Source: Cephalotus follicularis (Eukaryota; Streptophyta; Magnoliopsida; Oxalidales; Cephalotaceae). Taken from it: a stretch of 64,000 nucleotides of DNA. The stretch is from contig BDDD01002046.1 of assembly GCA_001972305.1 (NCBI GenBank), positions 117,498 through 181,497 of the forward strand. The letters run 5' to 3'. The position numbers were made by a program, and so were the translations under genes. Below are positions 43,599-52,830 of the stretch, in pieces; the first letter of the stretch is position 1; each line of letters starts with the position of its first letter. The notes beneath the pieces were generated by a model, which was given only the letters and a program-made list of their open reading frames with translations, did no database searches and was not told where the DNA came from.

Positions 43599-44634
43599 CC
43601 CACAACATCCACGGTAAAAAATAGTTAAAAGCCCACAAGCGGAGCATGATCCAAAGTTGATACAACAATAACAGCAAAACATTAGTACATAAACCAAAGT
43701 ACAACATGTTCGCTACAATGCTTTACAGAAAACTTAAAGCATAAAACTCCGTCACATCACTGTCCGATATGGCCATGCCCGTCGATATCCAAAACGCAGC
43801 ATCAATCTGCAACAGTAGGGGGTTAGCCTTTGTCCTCACTCGGCCAAAGTCATAAAAACAACATAAGATCAATAAAACCAAGTATGAAATAAGCATGATG
43901 TAGTACATGCTATATCTCGATGCATATGTATATATAGATATGCATATGCCAAAACACGATGTCACGATGTCACCGAAACCACGGTGTCACAATATCACAA
44001 TGCACGGTCTCAAACAAGTCCAAAGGACTACACAATACTCGATTCATGGTTCACGGTACACGGTAGGTACGAAGAGCGTCGCCAACTCCTGGCCCCGATG
44101 TCGTACATCCCGACATCGGCCCCGACTCCGGACGGCACGAAGCAGGTCACAATACAGTAAGTCACCCAGCCAACTCCTGGCCCCTGAGTCGACCAGACCA
44201 CTAGTCATCGCTGGCATCTCCGCCACGCAACTAGTATGGCCACAATCAAAGTCACAAATAGCAATCACAGTCAAGCTCAATCACAATCACAATCATCTCG
44301 ATGCTCAAAACAGTTTTCCAAGTAGTTTATAAAACAAAATACCTGAAAACAAACTCATTTTCAGGATGTCACGGTTCACGGTTCTCGATATCACAAAACT
44401 CGGTTCACGGTGTTTTTGGAAGTCATTATCACGGTTCGAAAGTATATATTTCTCAAAACATATAATTTCGTGTAAAGTAATGATTTTTCATTAACTACAA
44501 TGCACTTCTAGAAATATGTTACAACAGTTCAAACTCAATGATCACGATGCCCTAAACAGTTTATAAAGCTTCACGAAGCAAAACATCACAATACACGATG
44601 CATACATATGTTCACGGGCAAAACAGGCCCCCAA

Positions 44635-44945
44635 CAGTCGGCTGCCTACCACTGGCAGTCGGTTGTCCCCCTCAAAGTAGTCGGCTGCCACTTCCAGGCA
44701 GTCGGCTACACAACCAGGCAGTTGGCTGTCTATATAGACAGTCGGCTGCCCACTCTCGACAGTCGGCTGGCCCTCAGGACAGTCGGCTGTCCACACCCCC
44801 ACAGTCGGCTGCCGACCTACAGCAGTCGACTACACAACCTCTGCAGACATTTTTCTGGAAACGAACACGGGTAGTCGACTGGCCTCTCAAGAACAGTCGG
44901 CTGGACCCATAGGCAGTCGACTGCCCAAGGTGGGCAGTCGGCTAG
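44635..44945. repeat. Phased CAGTCGGCTG array, TE12 (second array)
   Basis: Motif starts at 44635, 44656, 44678, 44699, 44719, 44739, 44760, 44780, 44802 and 44823 give gaps of 21, 22, 21, 20, 20, 21, 20, 22 and 21 bp. More copies follow to 44945. This is the most regular array in the window. Confidence 0.92.
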
Positions 44946-45472
44946 ATTCTACAGCAAGTGTAAAAACCAGCTGCTAAAACAGCCATAATCACACACCCAA
45001 CACAACCTAAAACGACATATTTATGCACATACACGTTCCAAGCTCACAATATAACATAAACATGCATTTGATTTCATCAAAAACATTTACAATTGAAATT
45101 ATGTTGCAAAAATGACTTCCCCCTACCTTAGAACTCCAAGTTAGGAGTTGCAATCCACCTCTTTATGTCTAAATCCGAAGCTCTTGCAACCCCAACACGT
45201 CCAGCAACCTTCCACAGGTTTGAACTCCCACTGTCAAGCCTCCAAGCTTTTGGTTTCCTCACAAACCCTTTGTTCCACACAAAACACACACACACTTTCA
45301 CTCTCAAACTCACAAACACTCATGGAAAACACAGAGAATGATGGTGAAAGAAGAGAGAAAGGCTGTGTTTTATGGAGAAAGACCCGGCCCCTCCTCTGCC
45401 ATCTGCAATAAAAACAAACACCCCACTTTACGTCACTTAAGGCAGACAGCACGTGGGCTGTCTGGCGCATGG

Positions 45473-45602
45473 CAGTCGACTGCCTTGGCTTGGCAGTCGG
45501 CTGTTTCTACCGACACTCCCACCAGCCGGCTGCTTCCTCACAGCAGCTGGCTGCCACGCCTCAGCAAGGGTCCAGTCGGCTGCCTCCTAGTGGCAGTCGG
45601 TT
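45473..45602. repeat. CAGTCGGCTG array, TE12 (first array)
   Basis: CAGTCGACTG, CAGTCGGCTG, CAGCCGGCTG, CAGCTGGCTG, CAGTCGGCTG and CAGTCGGTTG variants lie about 145-275 bp from the LTR outer end. They are separated from the second array by the conserved block near 45120. Confidence 0.8.
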
Positions 45603-45890
45603 GCCCCTGCACAAAAACATACAACAACACACTTTCTTGCAACACTTCGACACACAAAAGAGGGAAAACACGATTCTCATTAACACAAGGTGTAAAATTA
45701 CATTGGAAAAGCAATATTACACATAAACAAAAATCCCGGGCGTTACATCGTGGTAATTATTTGGGACTATTTGATAATAGGTTTTAGGGTTTTCCCATTG
45801 CTTGGGAATTAACTATTCGGTTGAAATTAAAGTTAATCGCCCTAATCCTGAAAATTCAAATTGAGTGCTTCCGCTGCCCTATAAGCCATA

Positions 45891-46418
45891 GGTTCCCAAA
45901 ACACTACTGGTCTTCGGACAACTTGATTGTTTGTACCATTGTGTAGTATGATTGATCTCTGACTGATTGTAGCCACTTGGCATGGTTGCATATATATATA
46001 TATATATATATATATACTGTTTTGAAAAAATAAACTTTCATGCATGATTACATTCATATATTTATTGTCATGCATACTTCCTACTTAGCCGAGTGAGGAC
46101 AAAGGCTAATACCTACAATTTCAGATTGACGAAGTGAAGTGGAGACGAACTACTGAAGTCTTACTGCTGCGAAGGTTTTATTTTACGGTTGTTAAATGTT
46201 ATTGTAATAAGTTAGACCCCTGTTATATTTACATTCTCAATATGTATTGTATAACTTTGCTTGTACTGAGCTTAAACATGTAGTATCGGCTACATGTGTA
46301 TGCTACTTTGAGTAATCCAGTATAGTGTTATGCTTCACCAAAGTTTTAAAATTTTCAATTATTGGTAAATACAGAATTAAATGCTTAACCATGTGTTAAG
46401 TAAAGACGGGGTGTGACA
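45891..46418 (+). repeat. TE13 5' LTR, 3' part
   Basis: Aligns with the last ~550 bp of TE7 (GCCACTTGGCATG, CTTAGCCGAGTGAGGACAAA, GGGGTGTGACA). It has an (AT)n run at 45990-46016, a TTAGCC/GGCTAA stem at 46085-46109 and a perfect stem at 46276-46297. The left end meets TE11 without an LTR terminus. Confidence 0.83.
46276..46297 (+). other. Covarying LTR stem-loop, TE13
   Basis: Perfect 8-bp arms ACATGTAG and CTACATGT around TATCGG, 121-142 bases before the LTR end. The arms differ entirely from those in TE7 and TE12. Confidence 0.75.
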
Positions 46419-46422
46419 ACCA

Positions 46423-46434
46423 TGGTATCAGAGC
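46423..46434 (+). other. TE13 primer-binding site
   Basis: TGGTATCAGAGC, complementary to initiator tRNA-Met, four bases after the LTR end at 46418. Confidence 0.92.
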
Positions 46435-46494
46435 TTATATTAAATTATAAGCTATCACTGGGATACTATCCTCGGCAACTAAGTCAATTGTTTC

Positions 46495-46760
46495 GTGATG
46501 ATTAATATCATTCTCCTTAGAGGAAACATAATGGATCACCAAAGAGGATGTAGTTTTGGTGGTCTTTTGAACCACAATGAAAATGTGTGCTGGAAGAGAG
46601 TGGGGAAATGTCTAAGATATGGCTCGCAAGAGCATCAGTGGAAAGACTGCCCAACAACAAGAATTCGACAAGGAAGTACCTGAGCTAGTGGAAGTGGTGC
46701 GGCCGCTCAACCGTGAAGAGATACTGGAAAGGGAACTGTGAAAGGTGGAGTTTATACTTT
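46495..46760 (+). pseudogene. TE13 Gag remnant with decayed zinc knuckle
   Basis: Only about 60 bases after the primer site the frame already reads Gag C-terminus: NENVCWKRVGKCLRYGSQEH, then QWKDCPTT, a knuckle with its second Cys replaced by Tyr (C-L-R-Y). The whole capsid region, which spans over 1 kb in TE1, is missing, so a large deletion fused the leader to the knuckle. Confidence 0.8.
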
Positions 46761-47436
46761 ATCTAGATAAGACTTGATATAGTCTACTTCTGTTGTGGGA
46801 GGTACCATTTTCATATATGGTATATTAGCTCGCGTATTGATTGATCCAGAAGCTAAACATTCATTCATTGCATCATATTTTCTATGCAACTTGCATTGTG
46901 TGACTTCTTGTTTGCCATATGTGTTGGAGGTGAATACTCCAACCGGTGACTGTTTACTGATTGATACAGTAGTGCATAACTGTGAGGTCACGATAGCTGG
47001 TGTTCAGCTATTCGCTGATCTGATTGTACTACCGATATGAGATTTTGATATTATCTTGGAGATGGACTAGCTCTATGTTCATCGAGCTTGTGTTGACTGT
47101 TACAATAAGGTGGTGACTTTTCATCTGTTAGATGGAACTGTATCCCAATTCATGGGAGAGAAGAATACTTCTGCTCCGATGATTTCTTTTACTCGAGCAA
47201 AGAAATATCTCGAGAAATGGTGTGAAGGTTACTTGGCTTGTGTGGTGGACAAGACAAAAGGTATGCCTAGTCTGGAACATATTCCAGTTGTCTGTAAATT
47301 TACTGATGTGTTTCCAGCAGATCTTGTTTCATTGCCACCGGAGAGAGATATGGAGTTCAGTATTGACTTGATACCAAGAACTGCTCCTAATTCTAAAGCT
47401 CCATACATAATGGCTCCTACTGAACTTAGGAGTTAA
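46761..47436 (+). pseudogene. TE13 protease and linker
   Basis: VLIDPEAKHSFIASYF aligns with the TE1 active site, but D-S-G has become D-P-E, which abolishes the flap-loop glycine. The second hallmark is broken by a TAG near 47068 (LEMD-stop). The linker YLEKWCEGYLACVVDKTKG and FTDVFPADLVSLPPERD, then NSKAPYIMAPTEL, precede RT. Stops at 47038 and 47434 split it. Confidence 0.87.
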
Positions 47437-48180
47437 AAGTTCAATTGGAAGACTATCTTGATAAGGGATTTATCAGATCGAGTGTATCACAGTGGGGAGC
47501 ACCGGTTTTGTTTGTAAAGAAGAAGGATGGATCGATGCGATTATGCATTGACTATCGATTATTGAATCAAGTGACTGTGAAGAACAAATATCCTCTTCCA
47601 CATGTTGAGGAGTTGTTCGATCAACTGCAAGCCTCAACTATGTTCTCTAAACTTGACTTGAGGATAGGTTACCATAAGTTGAGGATTCGCAAGACTGCTT
47701 TTCGAACCAGATATGGACATTATGAGTTCCTGATACTGTCGATTGGTTTGACGAATGCCCCCGCAACATTAATGTGTTTAATGAACCGGGTATTTCAACC
47801 CTATCTGGATCAGTTTGTTTTGATCTTCTTAGGTGACATTCTGATATATTCAAAGAATATTTAGGACCATATGCAACATCCGAGGATTGTGTTACAAACT
47901 CTACGGAAGGAACAGTTGCTTGCTAAATTCAGTAAGTACGAATTTTGGTTAGATCATGTGACTTTCCTTGGTCATATTGTATCTAGTGAAGGGTTATCTG
48001 TTGATCCTTCAAAGATTGAAAGTATTGTCAACTGGCCACAACCGAAGAATGTTACTGAGGTTCGTAGCTTCTTGGGATTGGCTGGCTATTACCAGAGATT
48101 TATTCAAGGATTTTCCAAGATTGCTAGTCTGTTAACTCGTTTGACTCAGAAGAAGTAAAATTTTTATTGGGATGAAGCTT
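47437..48180 (+). pseudogene. TE13 reverse transcriptase
   Basis: Motifs are [52 protein letters not shown] and [15 protein letters not shown] (MPFG changed to LSIG). In the catalytic box, [13 protein letters not shown], the first Asp of FIDD is replaced by Gly. A small deletion precedes [10 protein letters not shown], and a TAG (near 47862) follows the box. The thumb, [20 protein letters not shown], is intact. The polymerase is certainly dead. Confidence 0.9.
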
Positions 48181-48610
48181 GTGAAGCAAGTTTTCTAGAA
48201 GTGAAGAATCGGTTGATTTCGGCTCGTGTTTTAACATTACCTGAAGGTAATGAAGACTTTACAGTTTACAGTGATGCTTATGGGAAAGGCTTGGGATGTG
48301 TTCTCATGCAACGTGGTTGAGTAATTGCTTACGCTCAAGGAAACTGAAATTGTATGAGGAGAACTATCCTGTACATGATCTTGAATTAGTTTCCATAGTG
48401 TTCACTTTACAGAAATTGAGACATTACCTATATGGTGCTCAATTCGAGATATTTACCGACCACAAAAGTTTGAAGTACTTGTTTTCTCAGAAAGAATTGA
48501 ACATGAGACAAAGAAGGTGGGTTGAATTCTTTAATGATTATAACTACAATATTCAATACCACCCAGGGAAGGCAGGAGTTGTGGCTGATGCCTTGAGTCG
48601 CAAAGCAATG
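48181..48610 (+). pseudogene. TE13 RNase H
   Basis: Reads [17 protein letters not shown], then after a stop and frameshift near 48318, [45 protein letters not shown] and HPGKAGVVADALSRK. All four acidic residues can be found across the frames. Confidence 0.86.
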
Positions 48611-49843
48611 ATTGCTGGTGCGATGGTTTCACAGTGGAAACTATTGGAGGACTTTCAACGATGGAATCCGTTCATGGTTTCCAGAGGTGTTATTGTTGCA
48701 ACTCTTAGAGCACTACTGGAACTTCTTGAATGCATCATGAATGCTCAGTTTAGTGATGCAGTGTTATGGAACATTCGTGAGAATTTAGATCCTGATTCTG
48801 AATTCTCCATACATGCTGATGGTATATTGAGGTTATGAGGGAGAGTATGTGTTCCAAATGATGAAGGTTTAAGAGATGAGCTATTACAGCAACTCATAAA
48901 TCATAGTACAGTCTACATTCAAGAAGCTCTAAGATGTGACATGATATGAAAAGAAACTACTAGTGGAGTGGCTGAAGATAGACATTGCCCAATTCATGGC
49001 AAGGTGTTTAACTTGTCAGAGAGTTAAGGCAGAACATTAGAAATTTTCCGGATTGTTACAGTCTTTACCAGTAGTAGAATGGAAGTGGGAGCATGTGACC
49101 ATGGACTTTGTGTCGGGTTTGCCAAGGTCACAGAATCGCCATGAGGCAGTGCGGGTTATCGTGGATAGACTCACTAAGTCTGCTCACTTTATTCCGATGG
49201 ATATGACATATTCCATTGAGAAGTTATCTCGACTATGTATTCGGGAGATTGTGAAGTTACATGGAGTGTCGGCCAGTATTGTCTGTGACCGCAATTCAAG
49301 GTTTACCTTAAGTTTCTAGAGGAAGTTTCAACCAGCTAGGGAACGACTTTGAATTTCAGTACTGCATTTCACCCACAAACTTATGGACAGTCCGAGCGTA
49401 CCATTCAAACTCTAGAAGATATGCTCCGAACTTGTGTAATTGATTTTGCTGGGAGTTGGGAGGATCATATTCCACTTATTGAATTCTCCTACAACAACAA
49501 TTATCATTCTAGCATTGGAATGGCTCCTTATAAAGCCTTATACGGAAGGAAGTGTAGATCTCCTATATGCTGGGATGAAATGGGTAAAAGAAAGGTATTG
49601 GGATCGGACATTGTCCAAGAAACTACCGATAAGGTCATGATAGTTAGAAAAAGGCTACTTGCTGCACAAAGTCGGCAAAAGAGCTATGCCTATAGGAGAA
49701 GGAGAAAGTTAGAGTTTGAGAAGGGAGATCATGTTTTCCTGATAATCACGCATTCGAAAGGGATATCCAGATTTGGCCACAAAGGAAAGTTAGGTCCACC
49801 GTATATCGGGCCGTATGAGATATTGGAGAGAGTTATCAAATAA
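48611..49843 (+). pseudogene. TE13 integrase
   Basis: Lead-in FSIHADGILRL; a decayed zinc-finger region with several stops (48838-49050). The core has WKWEHVTMDFVSGLPRSQNR (first Asp) and SASIVCDRNSRFT (second Asp), a stop and frameshift at 49318-49349, then [20 protein letters not shown] (catalytic Glu; Asp of TDG lost). The C-terminal domain follows, FEKGDHVFLIITHSKG and GPPYIGPYEILERV, with a frame break near 49840. Confidence 0.88.
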
Positions 49844-50039
49844 CGTTACCACCCAACCTGTCTAATGTACATAATGTATTTCATGTTTCCATGCTATATA
49901 AATATGTACCTGATCCATGTTGTGTGTTGAGCTATGATCCGGGATTTATCAGTGATAATTTATCCTATGAAGAACGACCAATGAGGATTCTTGACAGGAA
50001 GGTGAAAGTTTTGAGAACGAAGACCATTCCTATGGTAAA
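49844..50039 (+). pseudogene. TE13 chromodomain, cut by TE14
   Basis: [20 protein letters not shown], then DNLSYEERPMRILDRKVKVL and RTKTIPMVN, match the TE1 tail. The last codon before TE14 is within the chromodomain. The five bases before TE14 are GTAAA (50035-50039), the expected left copy of its target-site duplication. Confidence 0.87.
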
Positions 50040-51431
50040 TGTAATACCCTGCTTGTTCGTGTATGTGTTACGGACTGTTCTATATGTTTGTTTTCGGGCT
50101 TTCAATATTTGTTTTAATTTTAAGTCTGTTGGCCTGTGTTTTGGGCTTATGTGATTTGGACAGTTTGATACCAGCCTAAATTTTTTTGGATATGTTAATG
50201 CAAAGTTGGGTTGGGCATATGTTTATGTCTTTTAATTTTATCAAAACTCTATTTTATTTTGCAAATTTTAAAATTATTAAAAGACTTCTTTTATTATAAA
50301 ATTTATTTCTTTTATTTTCTTTATTATATATTTTTGCTGTTCTTTCTTTCTTTTTTGTCCTTTTCTCTCTTCTTTTCTTTCCTTTCTTCTCCTCTTCTCT
50401 CCCGAAACTCTCTCTTTCCCTCATCAATTCAACACGTCTTCAATCTCCTTCTTCCTTATTAAACAAATTCTTGTCTCCTCTTCTTCCTTATCAATTCCTC
50501 CAATCACTCTTTTCTTTCCTGTTTTAAGAGAGCTATTGTGTTGTATTATGCCATCCGTTTTTCCTCTACTTGTCACTGCCGAATTTTAGATTGTTGAAGC
50601 CTGTTGTGACTCTTGTGGTGTTGTTTCATCAGTTGAAAGAGGTAATCTCCTTTGGTTGATTTAAGGTTGTTTGTGTATTTTTTATTTTCTTCTCATTGTT
50701 TTCTTGCAAACAGCCAAATAATCCTTGAACTGTGGTGTTCTTCTGCAGTTTTCTGTGTTTTCAATACCATTACAGGTTAGTGAATCCTGCTTTGATGGTT
50801 TAATTCACTTTGTTACGCTGTATTCATGATAAATAGGTTGTTAGAAGTTGTTTGGTTTCCTGTCAATTTATGTCTAGTTAGCATTGTTGTCCTAAATCAG
50901 TTGGTCAGCCTTTAGACACATCACATAAACTGTAATCTACTTATAATGACTGCAAGTGGTAATGGACAGAAATTTGGACTTATATCTATGCATGTGTTAA
51001 AGACTCTTTCTTTCTTTCCTTGAAGTTAATCACTTCCAATATCCTATTATATGTCGATTCTATGTTTTGTGTCATCTAAACATCGTACAATGTCATAAGT
51101 ATATGTTTATATGTCTCTGGTGTAATGTTATACTCGTTTAGACAAGTTTCTGCATGAAAATATTGTGTTCCTGCTGCGCTGTCGTCCATAACAGTCGGCT
51201 GTTCTTGTGGACAGTCGGCTGGTTTGGTTGTGTAGTCAACTGTCTATTGAAAACAGTCGGCTGTCTTGTGTTATGTGGTCGGCTGCCATACGAAATAGTC
51301 GACTGCCTTGCTATGCACAGTCGGCTGGACCTCTGTCAAAGTCGACTGCCTGCAGTCTGGTTTGAGTAGTTGGCTAGTTCTTATGTTTAGCCGACTACCA
51401 AGCTTCCAACAGTCAACTGGAGCTCTGTAAC
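50040..51431 (+). repeat. TE14 5' LTR, left part
   Basis: TGTAATACCCTGCTTGTTCG start, pyrimidine-rich TTCTTTC/CTCTCCC region (50320-50420), two CAG-GTTA-type junction-like sites, and the phased array 51192-51420. It ends at GTAAC (51427-51431), the left duplication of TE15, and continues at 56647. The frames at 49891-50462 are LTR and junction sequence. Confidence 0.9.
51192..51420. repeat. Phased CAGTCGGCTG array, TE14 5' LTR
   Basis: Starts at 51192, 51212, 51233, 51254, 51276, 51296, 51318, 51339, 51367, 51388 and 51410. Gaps are 20, 21, 21, 22, 20, 22, 21, 28, 21 and 22 bp. The array in the 3' LTR (about 63702-63955) has the same order of variants. Confidence 0.9.
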
Positions 51432-51528
51432 TAATAGAGGAAAAATATGTTAATAAAAACAAGGACACGTGTCCACTGCAGACTTGACCAGTTGTCCATC
51501 AGGGGTTTGCAAGCTTGACAGACAGGTC
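51432..51528 (+). repeat. TE15 5' LTR stub
   Basis: 97 bp matching 55740-55836 with one visible difference, the second base of the LTR (A for G). After CAGACAGGTC the sequence jumps into gag (ATCAATGCATCC), so some 805 bp of LTR, the primer site and the leader are gone. Confidence 0.92.
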
Positions 51529-52830
51529 ATCAATGCATCCCATAGAGCAGAGTCCTCGATTGCAAGGGATCACCCCAACGATCCCAGGAGAGGACACCCT
51601 CAGCACCAGCCTATGGATGTGGATCCTCGGCAGCAGGAGAGGGGAGCAGAGGAGGCGCAAGTGCGTTCTAATGCTCCACGCAGAGCTGGTACTGCCCGAG
51701 GAAGTAGGGTCAATCCCCCAGCCTCATTGGCTGGAGGGTCGCATGTCTCCAGCAGAGCGAGGAACATTGAAGAGGTGGAGCAGGCAGTGAATAGAAGGCT
51801 TGCTGACCTAGAAAGGAGGTTTGGAAGAGCGGAACGGCATGGGGGGCACCTGTCCGAGGTGCAGAACATCAATGCACATCCATTCACTGCCGAGATCATA
51901 GCAGAGCCAGTTCCCAGTGGGTTCAGAAACCCCAATCTTGATAAGTATGATGGGTCCACGGATCCCATCCAGCATGTGCGCACTTATATCCAGGCAATGT
52001 GGATCCATCAGGCCTCGGACGCAATACTTTGCCGAGGATTCCCAGTGACTTTAACTGGAGCTGTCCAATCGTGGTACGTCACCTTGGCCAAGAATTCAGT
52101 GAAGAGATTCGATCAATTTACGGAGCTATTTGTGACGAAGTTCCTCAACAGCACAACGCAGAGGAAAAATTCTACCCAGCTCATCAACGTGGTGCAGGGT
52201 AAGGATGAGACGTTGAGAGATTATCTCACCAGGTTTAACCAAGAATCTCTTACAGTAAAGGACCTGGAGCCGTCCTTTGCTCTAGCAGCCTTGAATAATG
52301 GGATGAGGAGCAACTCCAAATTCGTTTTCTCCCTACTGAAAAGGCCAGCAAAGGACATGGCAGAGTTGTTGAAAAGGACAGAAAGGTATGTTAATGCTGA
52401 GGAAGAGATGTTGGCCAGGAAGCAAAAAGCACCTTGGACTGGCCAACAAAAGGAGAGAAAGGAGCCTTCACGAAATGCTCCCGAGAGAAGAGAGAAGAGG
52501 AAGGAGAGGTCGGACCTGTCGAAGGGAGACCTCAGGCATAAGCTTTCTAGGCGAGAAGGCACATCCAGGGGTGGAGCACCAATACCATCCTATAATACCT
52601 TTGCCCCCCGCCTGGACACACGTACAAAGATACTTGCAGTGGAGCAAGATAAGGTCCCCTTCCAGTGGCCCGAGAAGATGAGGGCCCCGGCAGAGAATAG
52701 AAGTGCAGAGAAGTACTGACGCTACCATCGTGACCATGGCCACGATACAGAGGAATGCAGGCAGCTAAAAAATCAGATTGAGGATCTGATTAGGAAGGGA
52801 CATTTGCGCTAGTATGTTGATAGAGATGCT
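51469..52830 (+). pseudogene. TE15 Gag
   Basis: The open frame from an ATG inside the LTR stub continues in frame across the deletion into Gag. The N-terminal part is basic and Pro/Arg-rich. The capsid-like core of Tat elements is FTAEIIAEPVPSGFRNPNLD, YDGSTDPIQHVRTYIQAM, GAVQSWYVTLAKNSVKRFDQ and GKDETLRDYLTRFNQESL. A Lys/Arg-rich tail leads to a knuckle region ([16 protein letters not shown]) just after a TGA at 52717-52719 that replaces the usual Cys. A TAG at 52810-52812 follows. The reading frame is the same on both sides of both stops. Confidence 0.9.

Larger units (their letters stand above)
43435..45747 (-). mobile_element. TE12, solo LTR inside TE11
   Basis: 2313 bp, TGTCACACCCCG to CGGGCGTTACA, flanked by perfect TCGTG duplications (43430-43434 and 45748-45752). 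Same LTR family as the TE1 5' LTR. Contents are stem-loops at 43573-43598 and 43823-43847, array two at 44635-44945, the CCCCTACCTTAGAACTCCAAGTTAGGA block near 45120, and array one at about 45473-45602. The open frames at 43907-44332, 44542-44912 and 45148-45787 are products of this LTR and carry no protein family signature. Confidence 0.93.
41432..45885 (+). mobile_element. TE11, unclassified LTR-like block
   Basis: Outside TE12, about 2.1 kb of noncoding sequence starts TGTCTCATCCC at 41432 and ends near CTTCCGCTGCCC (about 45879). It has a TATA box at 42978-42983 (CTCTATATAATG) followed by CT-rich leader-like sequence, suggesting an LTR promoter in plus orientation. The possible duplication, TTATA against CTATA, is imperfect. 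No open frame matches a known protein. It could be a solo LTR, possibly of a copia-type element. TE12 interrupts it cleanly. Confidence 0.5.
45891..50039 (+). mobile_element. TE13, chromovirus-type element, plus strand, partial
   Basis: 5' LTR 3' part (45891-46418), primer site, a short Gag scrap, protease, RT, RNase H and integrase, ending inside the chromodomain where TE14 begins at 50040. The proteins are close to TE1. Key catalytic residues are mutated in protease and RT, and most of Gag is deleted. The 3' end and 3' LTR should lie beyond the window, to the right of TE14. Confidence 0.87.

Noticed and set aside
11257..44945. CRISPR-like repeat arrays
   Set aside because: Units are about 10 bp with roughly 11-bp spacers, degenerate, inside plant LTRs, with no cas genes. 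CRISPR repeats and spacers are far longer.
44542..45787. Open frames reading through CAGTCGGCTG arrays (repeats of Val-Gly-Cys-Leu or Ser-Arg-Leu)
   Set aside because: The periodic peptides come from the 21-bp array, which is 7 codons. The frames are not shared with other arrays whose spacers differ.
46423..46434. Possible tRNA-Met gene
   Set aside because: Only the 3' complement of the tRNA is present. The site sits directly after an LTR, so it is a primer-binding site.
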